Made by a program: the position numbers and the translations under genes. From contig CAZGQY010000066.1 in assembly GCA_964528035.1 (NCBI GenBank), positions 1-19,583 on the forward strand: DNA of 19,583 nucleotides, written 5' to 3'. The stretch is from CAZGQY01 sp964528035 (GTDB taxonomy: Bacteria > Pseudomonadota > Gammaproteobacteria > Methylococcales > UBA1147). Positions within the stretch are counted from its first letter, which is position 1. Each line of letters starts with the position of its first letter. Positions 7,956 through 14,287 of this stretch are shown in pieces. Under the pieces are notes generated by a model, which had not been told where the DNA came from, searched no databases, and was given only the letters and a program-made list of their open reading frames with translations.

Positions 7956-9277
7956 CAGCTTTCCGCAAGTAATTCCGTCAGCATCAGATGTTGTAGCCGG
8001 TCTATTTTCTTTGAAGTGGCAACGGGTTTTACAAAACAGTAACTTAAAGTTAACTGCTGACGATGAATACAGCTCAATAAGGCGAATGAAGGTGGTGAAC
8101 TGACGTGGCAGACGTGAAATACACCGCTGATTTTGGCGTCGAAAAAACAATCGTTATTCAGATCAACTTGGGCAATATCGGAAAACCAAAATGAACTACG
8201 CTCATGATCTTTTCCATGAGCAAGCCGCATAACCTTGCCATATTTATCCAAAGACAAAAAACCACCTGCCCACATCAAGGGTAAAAAAGCATAGTCCAAT
8301 TGTTTGCGAATAACCTCGGTATGCTGTTTTTTTAGATGCTCAAACAAGCCTCGCCGATTTTGAACTTGCTTTCTGGAGGCTTGTGCGAACAATGCACAGA
8401 TATGATTGCCAAGCATCGGCGTGACAGCGCGTTGCTTACGCAGATTAAAGGCATACGGCACGCAATAAGCTTCGCCTTTAGCCTCTGAATTCAGTTGTTC
8501 TAATGCACGCATCAGGCAGCCTATATAGTATAGGCTGATACAGCCTAAACCGACCGTTTGGCGTGCCATTTCATTGACCTTAATAGTTTGTTCAGGCGAC
8601 AGTCGCTGGACTTGATAATCGAGCTGCAAATTATCTTGTGGTAATTCGAAGGGCTGTATACTGATCATTTGATCAAGCCGGTCAATATGCCGTTTGGCTT
8701 TAAAAAACAATAAGGCTTTTTGCCACCATTTGTATTGTTTCAGACGAGTGTTTACCAGCGATCCGGTTTCCGGCATGCCGAGCATATCACGTTGCTCACG
8801 ATTTGCAGTGCACAGAAATTTAAAAATTAAATCGGCACCACGTGCATCGCAAAAAGGATGAATCCAGCGAATAAAAAATACACCGCCTGTTTTGCCGCTG
8901 ACCCAGTGAAATTCGATGGGAGCAAGAGTTTCTCGCGTTTCACACTTATTCATCACAGCAATTAGGGTGTCTTTTTGAAAATCAGCTGGGTCATACTCCT
9001 GCGGATATTTATGGTAGTGAAAAAGGGGCGGTGGATCTTTGCGATCGACCCAATAATAAAATTTTCCGACTTGTTTGAGACTGGCTCTGGCGACAGGAAA
9101 GCGCTCAGCAAATTCTTCAATTCTTTGAGACAATTTATTCATATCAGGTTGGTCTTCGAGCTGCAAGGCAAAACATCCGAAACTACCTGCTAATCCATCG
9201 CTGCGGATTTCTTCATCCATCGCCAGAGTAAAGCTATCCGCTGGATTCAGTTTTTGTAGCAACTTATTGGTTTCCAT
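7955..9277 (-). CDS. HxxxD acyltransferase (condensation/wax-ester-synthase-like)
   Basis: A 440-residue protein with the chloramphenicol-acetyltransferase-like fold signature. RWIHPFCDARGADL (about 137-150) holds the HxxxD motif, His140 and Asp144. The first His of the common HHxxxDG form is Ile, and the last Gly is shifted (DARG). A GNHICALFAQ segment resembles the second-half GN motif of wax ester synthase and PapA-type acyltransferases. Such enzymes transfer an acyl group from a carrier protein or CoA to an alcohol or amine acceptor. It starts 2 bases after the carrier protein stop and overlaps the adenylation gene by 1 base, so it belongs to the same operon. That suggests it uses the carrier-bound pyrrolyl group or the finished chain. 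The acceptor cannot be read from sequence. Confidence 0.75.
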   Translation of the reverse strand: METNKLLQKLNPADSFTLAMDEEIRSDGLAGSFGCFALQLEDQPDMNKLSQRIEEFAERFPVARASLKQVGKFYYWVDRKDPPPLFHYHKYPQEYDPADFQKDTLIAVMNKCETRETLAPIEFHWVSGKTGGVFFIRWIHPFCDARGADLIFKFLCTANREQRDMLGMPETGSLVNTRLKQYKWWQKALLFFKAKRHIDRLDQMISIQPFELPQDNLQLDYQVQRLSPEQTIKVNEMARQTVGLGCISLYYIGCLMRALEQLNSEAKGEAYCVPYAFNLRKQRAVTPMLGNHICALFAQASRKQVQNRRGLFEHLKKQHTEVIRKQLDYAFLPLMWAGGFLSLDKYGKVMRLAHGKDHERSSFWFSDIAQVDLNNDCFFDAKISGVFHVCHVSSPPSFALLSCIHRQQLTLSYCFVKPVATSKKIDRLQHLMLTELLAES

Positions 9278-9279
9278 GA

Positions 9280-9519
9280 TTAACTCTTATCATGAGTTAA
9301 GATCCAACTTTGCAGCGTATTGAAGGATCGTATATTATCCGGTTCAATCTCGTTATCTGGCAAGGTAATGCCGAATTCATTTTCGATGAACATAATTAAG
9401 CGCATGATACCCATGCTATCGAGTCCCGCTTCGAGCAAGTCGTCATCGTCACTGAACTGCTTCGGCTTAGCCACAAAAATCAGTTCTTCAAAAATAAAGT
9501 CGCGTAATTTTTGTTTCAT
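9280..9519 (-). CDS. peptidyl carrier protein, PltL/RedO-like
   Basis: A 79-residue free-standing carrier protein. GLDSMGIMRLI holds the Ser35 that should receive 4'-phosphopantetheine. The helix-1 pattern KLRDFIFEELI, and the acidic DDDDLLEAG before the Ser, resemble the dedicated proline carriers PltL, PigG and RedO. It would hold prolyl and then pyrrolyl thioesters for the adenylation enzyme, dehydrogenase and halogenase. It is the first gene of the minus-strand operon, and its start faces the second halogenase gene across a divergent intergenic region. No phosphopantetheinyl transferase is in the window. Length and motif are typical. Confidence 0.9.
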   Translation of the reverse strand: MKQKLRDFIFEELIFVAKPKQFSDDDDLLEAGLDSMGIMRLIMFIENEFGITLPDNEIEPDNIRSFNTLQSWILTHDKS

Positions 9520-9724
9520 ATTAATAGTAATCTATACTGACCGCACTTAGAGACCAGAGTCTGGTATTGATCTAATTAGCTAATTAATAAGTTATTGCGG
9601 TTGAATGAGGCTTACAGCCTGATTTGAAGGTGCATTTTGCCAGAAACATAGGGTCTTTTGGTATTTTTTTGATAGATATGGAGGTTAATTGGTTGCGAAG
9701 CATTCTGGGAACAGGCGAGAATTT
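9520..9724. promoter_or_regulatory. divergent promoter region with two perfect palindromes
   Basis: This intergenic stretch separates the carrier-protein operon (minus) from the halogenase-KS operon (plus). It holds ACCAGA-G-TCTGGT (9553-9565) and TAATTAG/CTAATTA (9573-9586), both perfect inverted repeats, 7 bases apart. On the minus strand, TATAGA lies about 20 bases before the carrier ATG and could be a -10, with the first palindrome overlapping its -35 position. No regulator gene is present in the window. The palindromes are candidate operators for a shared regulator. Confidence 0.5.
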
Positions 9725-10978
9725 ATGACCCACAGGGCCAAAGTTGTGATTATCGGTGCAGGACCTGCGGGCAGTATTGCTGCGGCCCTTTTGCTTAAGA
9801 AAGGATACCAGGTTACTGTGCTTGAACGGGATATTTTTCCACGTTTTTGTATTGGCGAAAGTCTGCTTCCTCAGTGTATGGAATTTATTAAAGAAGCAGG
9901 AATGCTTGAGGCTGTAAAGGCGGCAAATTTTCAGCTTAAAACGGGTGCTGTATTTATAAATAATAGATGTTCCGCCGAATTTGATTTCGTCGACAAATTC
10001 AACGACGGTTTCAATTATACCTATCAAGTTCAACGTGATCGTTTTGACACCTTACTTGCTGAACAGGCGATAAGTTTTGGTGCTGAGATTCATTGGCAAA
10101 CCACAGTTATCGACGCTGATTTCGAATCCGGGCTCCCGACACTTACAATTGAAAATAAAACCGGTCATAGTGATCAGATCGAGGCAGACTTTGTCCTTGA
10201 TGCCAGCGGCTTTGGTCGGGTATTGCCGCGTCTGCTTGATCTGGAAACACCCTCAAATTTTCCACATCGGCAAGCTCTGTTCACGCATATCGAAGACCGC
10301 ATATGCGAAGATAATTATGATCGTAATAAAACTTATATTCTCGTCCATCCTGAAATCAAAGATATCTGGTATTGGTTAATTCCTTTTAGCAATGGTCGTT
10401 GTAGTCTGGGTGTGGTGGGAGAATCGACGCTCTTTGAATCAATTGATAGCGACAATACATTGGCATTTAAAAAGCTACTTGGTGTTGAACCAAATCTGTC
10501 CAGGCTTCTCAATCAAGCAGATTTTGATACACCGGTGCAAAGCATTGGTGGCTACAGTGCGAGGGTAAAAAGTCTTTATGGAGATGGCTTTGCTCTGCTT
10601 GGCAATGCAGGCGAGTTTCTCGATCCGGTCTTTTCATCCGGGGTGGCTATTGCTATGAAATCAGCGAGTCTGGCTGCAGATATCCTGGACCGTCAGTTTA
10701 AACAGGAGACAGTCGACTGGCAAACCGAGTTCACTGAGCCTTTGCAGGTTGGAGTGGAAACTTTTCGCACTTTTGTGCAGGCATGGTACGACGGTAGATT
10801 GCAGGACGTAGTGTTTTTTCAGCGCCAGCAAAATGACCGGCAAATGGCCACTATTCGAGAGTTGCTTTCTTCGGTATTTGCCGGTTATGTATGGGATAAA
10901 AATAACCCCTATGTTAAAAATCCTGAATCTCGTTTACGCACTTTGGTTGAAATGTGCCGCAATCCGGATCTCAATTGA
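9725..10978 (+). CDS. FAD-dependent halogenase 2
   Basis: A 417-residue flavin-dependent halogenase with all expected motifs. These are VVIIGAGPAGSIAAA (about 7-21), ERDIFPRF, GESLLPQ, YQVQRDRFD (100-108) and the complete WxWxIP as WYWLIP (215-220). NAGEFLDPVFSSG (294-306) is also present. Lys72 in LKTGAVF matches the catalytic lysine position. WxWxIP is thought to keep the flavin from acting as a simple monooxygenase. By context the likely substrate is carrier-bound pyrrole, as for PltA, or a later intermediate. The ATG at 9725 is chosen because it sits 6 residues before the Rossmann strand. A TTG at 9689, only 4 bases after GGAGG, would add 12 residues and cannot be excluded. The 3' end overlaps the ketosynthase start. 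A separate flavin reductase is normally required and is not seen here. Confidence 0.85.
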   Translation: MTHRAKVVIIGAGPAGSIAAALLLKKGYQVTVLERDIFPRFCIGESLLPQCMEFIKEAGMLEAVKAANFQLKTGAVFINNRCSAEFDFVDKFNDGFNYTYQVQRDRFDTLLAEQAISFGAEIHWQTTVIDADFESGLPTLTIENKTGHSDQIEADFVLDASGFGRVLPRLLDLETPSNFPHRQALFTHIEDRICEDNYDRNKTYILVHPEIKDIWYWLIPFSNGRCSLGVVGESTLFESIDSDNTLAFKKLLGVEPNLSRLLNQADFDTPVQSIGGYSARVKSLYGDGFALLGNAGEFLDPVFSSGVAIAMKSASLAADILDRQFKQETVDWQTEFTEPLQVGVETFRTFVQAWYDGRLQDVVFFQRQQNDRQMATIRELLSSVFAGYVWDKNNPYVKNPESRLRTLVEMCRNPDLN

Positions 10979-12159
10979 AACTTTATTTGAACGACTTGGG
11001 CTTGCTGACAGCTTGCGGAAATGACAAAAGCGAGTTCTTTCATCGACTTTTGCAAGGGGATCGCAGTGGACTGAAAAAAACAGATGAATTCTCACCGGGA
11101 CATCAGGTATTTGTCGGCAGAGTTGACAGCAATTTGCCGGATATCCCTGCAAGACTCAAGGTGTACGATTGTCGCAATAATCAATTATTACTCGCGGCCT
11201 ACGAACAGATTCAGATGACCGTAAAGCAGATGATTGAAAAATATGGTCGGCATCGTATTGGTACTGTCATTGGCACCAGTACCTCAGGGGTGGGTAATAC
11301 TGATCTGGCTCTGGCGGCTGTAGCGAAGGGTCAGGGTCGTCCCGATTGGTTTCATTACAAACAGCAGCAATTCGGAGCTGCCGCCGATTTTCTTGCCCAT
11401 TTGAGTGGTATAGGGGGGCCAGCCTACACTGTATCAACAGCCTGTTCATCCAGTGGTCATGCTTTATCCTCGGCACGCCGCTTGATTGCACTGGATCTTT
11501 GCGATGCTGTGATTGTCGGTGGCGCCGACAGTTTGTGTCGTTTTACAGTGTGTGGTTTCATGTCTTTGGAGTCGGTTTCAAGTGGTCCATGTAAACCCTT
11601 TGGAGCGAATCGTGACGGTATCAATTTGGGGGAGGGGGCGAGCTTATTTGTGTTGAGTAAAGAGCCGGGGCCAGTGAGGCTTGATGGCATTGGTAGTACC
11701 ACTGACGCTTATCATTTCTCGGCTCCTGATCCGAGTGGTGATGCGGTCATCGATGCCATGCAAATAGCCCTGCAGCAGGCACAACTGAGTGCCAATGATA
11801 TTGATTATATCAATTTACACGGTACTGCAACCGCACTCAACGATGTGATGGAAAGTAATGCAATACAGCGGTTATTCGGCAGCAGTGTCGCGGTGAGTTC
11901 GACCAAAGGGATGACGGGACATTGTTTGGGTGCCGCTGCTGCGATAGAGTTAGGCATTTGCTGGCTGTTATTGACAGATAGCGACGGTAACGGCAGATTG
12001 ATTGCTAATGTTAATGACGATACCTTTGACCCAAAATTACCCGCTTTGAATTTTGTAGAACCTCAGCAAACTCTCGGAAGAAACATCAAAAACTGTCAAA
12101 GCAATTCATTCGCTTTTGGGGGTAACAATGTTTCAGTCGTAGTTTCACGCACATGCTAG
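10975..12159 (+). CDS. beta-ketoacyl synthase, aryl-polyene ApeO/FabF-like
   Basis: A 394-residue stand-alone condensing enzyme of the thiolase fold. The active site is complete: Cys157 in TACSSSGHA, His282 in LHGTAT, Lys311 and His316 in KGMTGHCLGAA. FAFGGNN lies near the end. It would extend a carrier-bound starter with malonyl units. The start is uncertain. The TTG at 10975 overlaps the halogenase stop (TTGA) and gives the family-like MKLYLNDLGLLTACG. A GTG at 10954 would add 7 residues. It overlaps the next gene by 7 bases, so halogenase 2, KS and dehydratase are tightly coupled. Similarity in order and style to the KS-DH-KR of aryl polyene clusters is from memory of that family. Ordinary FabB/FabF cannot be fully excluded. 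Confidence 0.87.
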   Translation: MKLYLNDLGLLTACGNDKSEFFHRLLQGDRSGLKKTDEFSPGHQVFVGRVDSNLPDIPARLKVYDCRNNQLLLAAYEQIQMTVKQMIEKYGRHRIGTVIGTSTSGVGNTDLALAAVAKGQGRPDWFHYKQQQFGAAADFLAHLSGIGGPAYTVSTACSSSGHALSSARRLIALDLCDAVIVGGADSLCRFTVCGFMSLESVSSGPCKPFGANRDGINLGEGASLFVLSKEPGPVRLDGIGSTTDAYHFSAPDPSGDAVIDAMQIALQQAQLSANDIDYINLHGTATALNDVMESNAIQRLFGSSVAVSSTKGMTGHCLGAAAAIELGICWLLLTDSDGNGRLIANVNDDTFDPKLPALNFVEPQQTLGRNIKNCQSNSFAFGGNNVSVVVSRTC

Positions 12160-12593
12160 AAATTTCTGTTACTGATGTTTTGCCCCATAGCGGCAAAATG
12201 ATTCTAATCGATCGAATAATCGAGTTTGATTCTGACAGACTGGTGAGTGAGGTTTGTGTTGATGGCAAAGGCTTATTTGGCAATGCCCATACTGTACCCT
12301 CCTGGTTAGGCATTGAATATATGGCGCAAAGTATTGCCGCGCTTGATGGTATCATTCGACGCAGCGCTGAAATACCTCTGTACCCCGGGTATTTACTCGG
12401 TACGCGGCGTTATCATTGTAATGTTACAGAATTCATCGTCGGCACCGCTTTAAGAATCGAAATTAAAAGGATTATGGAGAATAACGGATTGGCTGTATTT
12501 GACAGTGAAATCACCGGCGACAATATAAAGATAAACGCTAATTTGAATGTCTATCAGCCAAATGGCGAAGATAACCGAGCGGTTATAGAGTGA
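12153..12593 (+). CDS. hotdog-fold 3-hydroxyacyl-ACP dehydratase, ApeP/FabZ-like
   Basis: A 146-residue hotdog-fold protein. LPHSGKMILIDRI (10-22) includes the candidate catalytic His12. VPSWLGIEYMAQSIAAL (48-64) includes the candidate acidic residue Glu55, and GYLLGTRRYHC follows. This arrangement is that of the aryl-polyene ApeP-type dehydratases, which are relatives of FabZ. It would remove water from the 3-hydroxyacyl intermediate and leave a trans double bond. Its start codon lies inside the ketosynthase gene (7-base overlap). A 309-base gap with a structured repeat separates it from the ketoreductase gene, which is unusual for this operon. Confidence 0.85.
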   Translation: MLEISVTDVLPHSGKMILIDRIIEFDSDRLVSEVCVDGKGLFGNAHTVPSWLGIEYMAQSIAALDGIIRRSAEIPLYPGYLLGTRRYHCNVTEFIVGTALRIEIKRIMENNGLAVFDSEITGDNIKINANLNVYQPNGEDNRAVIE

Positions 12594-12902
12594 CTGGAAA
12601 AGGCTTCATTTGTTGATTGAGGCAAATCCGAGTAGCCTGATACGCGGGTTGATTAATGCCTTAAATGTAACTATTTGCCCCCCTGTCAAAACAGCCCTCT
12701 ATGGGGGATCTGTGGAGGAAGTGTATGCGGCAGGGAAGCCGCATCCAAGCCTACAAGGATGTATTTACGGCGTCTTCCGGAACAGATCACCCATAGGGGG
12801 GCGAGCAGTTACCCTTAAATACTGGATACGCCGCATAGGTTCTTTTTTCGTATATGCCTTCTTTGTTATAAAAAAGGGATACAAACAACAAGACGGAGAG
12901 CC
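12594..12902. other. operon gap holding a structured repeat
   Basis: There is no credible gene. A 98-codon frame at 12610-12906 would overlap the ketoreductase start, starts at a TTG without a ribosome binding site, and runs through the palindromic element. The gap contains the repeat at 12699-12796 and the ketoreductase ribosome binding site (GGAGAG just before 12903). The sequence elsewhere shows nothing recognisable. Confidence 0.6.
12699..12796. repeat. palindromic element of about 100 bases (MITE or intergenic repeat)
   Basis: The outer arms CTATGGGGGATCTGT (12699-12713) and ACAGATCACCCATAG (12782-12796) pair over 15 bases with one mismatch. Inside is a second perfect hairpin, ATGCGGC (12725-12731) with GCCGCAT (12738-12744) and an AGGGAA loop. 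It is followed by GCCTACAAGGATGTATTTACGGCG, written here as positions 12749-12772. This kind of GCCGCAT...GGATGTATT-ACGGCG sequence recurs as an intergenic repeat in several gammaproteobacteria, as I recall. It probably inserted into the operon and could act as a transcript-processing site or partial terminator. Confidence 0.7.
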
Positions 12903-13628
12903 ATGAAAAAAACTGTATTAGTCACCGGTTCCAGCCGGGGCATCGGCAAAGCGATCGCTCTCTATCTTGGCAAACAAGGCTATGATCTGGTATTGCATTG
13001 TCGCAGTCGGCGTACGGATGCTGATCAGGTCGCGTCGGAAATAACAGCGCTTGGCGGCAACAGCCGAATTCTTCAATTTGACCTAAGTGACCGGCAGCAA
13101 TGCGACCAAGTGTTGAGTAAGGATATTCAATCACACGAAGCCTATTACGGCGTTGTTTGTAATGCCGGAATTAATGCCGACAATGCGTTCCCGGCATTGA
13201 CAGGCGAGCAATGGGATTCTGTCCTAAGAACCAATCTTGATGGCTTTTATAATGTACTGCAGCCCTTAACTATGGCAATGATCCGACGGCGCAAACCGGG
13301 TCGAATTGTCACTTTATCCTCCCTTTCCGGAATGATTGGAAATCGTGGTCAGGTGAATTACAGTGCTGCAAAAGCGGGTATCATCGGTGCCAGCAAAGCA
13401 CTCGCCGTGGAATTAGGGAAACGCCAGATTACGGTGAATTGCGTTGCTCCCGGGCTGATTGACACTGAAATGCTCGACGATTTACCGCTGGATGAAATCA
13501 AGAATCAAATTCCTTTAAAACGAATTGGCGAGTGTAAAGACGTGGCTGCTGCAGTTGCATTTTTGATGTCAGAAGATGCTGGCTATATCACTCGTCAGGT
13601 GATTGCGGTCAATGGAGGGCTGAACTGA
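12903..13628 (+). CDS. 3-oxoacyl-ACP reductase, ApeQ/FabG-like
   Basis: A 241-residue classical short-chain dehydrogenase. The TGSSRGIG cofactor motif (8-15), CNAGI (86-90), Asn111, Ser140, Tyr153 and Lys157 complete the catalytic set. The Arg residues after the second strand (HCRSRR) favour NADPH. It would reduce the 3-ketoacyl product of the ketosynthase before dehydration. GGAGAG lies just upstream of the ATG. It is co-directional with KS and DH but 309 bases away. The stop is followed at once by an inverted repeat and the ketosynthase stump. Whether it is dedicated or a housekeeping FabG is judged only from context. Confidence 0.9.
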   Translation: MKKTVLVTGSSRGIGKAIALYLGKQGYDLVLHCRSRRTDADQVASEITALGGNSRILQFDLSDRQQCDQVLSKDIQSHEAYYGVVCNAGINADNAFPALTGEQWDSVLRTNLDGFYNVLQPLTMAMIRRRKPGRIVTLSSLSGMIGNRGQVNYSAAKAGIIGASKALAVELGKRQITVNCVAPGLIDTEMLDDLPLDEIKNQIPLKRIGECKDVAAAVAFLMSEDAGYITRQVIAVNGGLN

Positions 13629-13663
13629 AGTGAGCGGTTAGCTCCGGCATGGGTACTCACTTC
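13627..13663 (+). terminator. hairpin at the ketoreductase stop, candidate terminator
   Basis: GAAGTGAG (13627-13634) and CTCACTTC (13656-13663) are perfect 8-base inverted arms with a 21-base loop. TTT then GGGG follows, so the T-run is weak. The hairpin overlaps the stop codon of the ketoreductase. It could be a terminator or simply mark a deletion junction. Confidence 0.3.
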
Positions 13664-13816
13664 TTTGGGGAAACGACTGGCAACAATATCAATCCTCAAT
13701 GCGTCAAACTCAATTATATCCCTAACAGTTCCCAGACAATCGACTGCGAATATCTGATGAGTAATGGTTTTGCCTTTGGTGGGATTAATACTTCTTTGAT
13801 TTTTCGGCGGGTTTAG
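13649..13816 (+). pseudogene. 3' stump of a second beta-ketoacyl synthase
   Basis: A 55-codon frame ends LMSNGFAFGGINTSLIFRRV. This is the unmistakable C-terminus of a FabF-type ketosynthase (compare NSFAFGGNNVSVVVSR at the end of the intact one upstream). LNYIP before it also fits the pre-terminal region. The active-site Cys and both His regions are absent, so the first roughly 350 residues were lost. Similarity starts near 13680; the ATG at 13649 and the residues after it look like junction sequence. Aryl polyene clusters carry a second ketosynthase (ApeR) next to the ketoreductase, so this was probably the next operon gene. It is not functional as it stands. Confidence 0.8.
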
Positions 13817-13996
13817 AAGGGCTAAAATACTAGTGGTTCCCGAAAATTTGATTTAACTATTTTATTCTTACGCACTCAATTTAGGGTTCAACGGAAAAAT
13901 CTTGTCTGCTTTAATAAATTTATATCTACTAACCGAGTATGGTAGTTCGAGTACAAGCCATTAGTCATTCGAGACAGGCAAATCCTCTCTGTAAGC

Positions 13997-14037
13997 TCTG
14001 CGACAACGTCCCTGTTGCAGAAGTCCGAATAATCAAT
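13997..14037. repeat. hairpin-forming repeat, copy B, inverted relative to copy A
   Basis: 14013-14037 is the reverse complement of 3879-3903 with 2 mismatches in 25. TCTGCGACA (13997-14005) pairs with TGTTGCAGA (14013-14021) over 9 positions, one being G-T, with a 7-base loop. Copy A pairs the same arm sequence. Beyond the shared arm and the hairpin partner, the flanks of the two copies differ. Confidence 0.7.
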
Positions 14038-14179
14038 GGCTTGAAGCCTCAGAAAAAGGGTTGATGAAATTATTACATTAATTTGAACAAAATTCACTGT
14101 TTTACCTATATACGCGAGTAATGCTTAAATAATTTATATCGAGGGTTGATAAGGGCTGAACTAGTAATTTTCTATATAT

Positions 14180-14208
14180 TTTACTTTTTGTTTTTTCCAC
14201 AGTATAAA
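14180..14208 (+). promoter_or_regulatory. candidate promoter of the giant NTPase gene
   Basis: TTTACT at 14180-14185 and TATAAA at 14203-14208 are separated by 17 bases. This is a reasonable sigma-70 pair in AT-rich DNA, giving a leader of about 70 bases. AAGGA at 14277-14281 is the ribosome binding site, 6 bases before the ATG. Confidence 0.4.
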
Positions 14209-14287
14209 TAGGTTACAAGGATTCAGTATCAAACTATTTTTATTTCAGGGTGCGAATGGAATCCGATGCTTATAAAAAGGAAAAATA

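Larger units (their letters stand above)
13817..14287. other. intergenic region upstream of the giant NTPase gene
   Basis: No gene is supported. A 69-codon minus frame at 13888-14097 reads through the repeat and has no ribosome binding site. The region carries the second copy of the hairpin repeat (13997-14037) and, in its last 110 bases, an AT-rich promoter-like segment. Composition shifts to AT-rich here and stays so into the next gene, which suggests a junction of different origin. Confidence 0.6.

Noticed and set aside
7956..8150. N-terminal extension of the adenylation enzyme by 65 residues
   Set aside because: The extension is the acyltransferase gene read in another frame; the ATG at 7955 has a ribosome binding site and gives the normal family length.
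9584..10033. 149-codon minus-strand frame
   Set aside because: Antisense to the start of halogenase 2, whose motifs are unmistakable.
12610..12906. 98-codon plus-strand frame in the DH-KR gap
   Set aside because: TTG start without a ribosome binding site; it runs through the palindromic repeat, overlaps the ketoreductase start, and resembles no protein.
13888..14097. 69-codon minus-strand frame upstream of the NTPase gene
   Set aside because: No ribosome binding site, and it spans the hairpin repeat. It might be the tail of a decayed insertion sequence, but there is not enough to support that.
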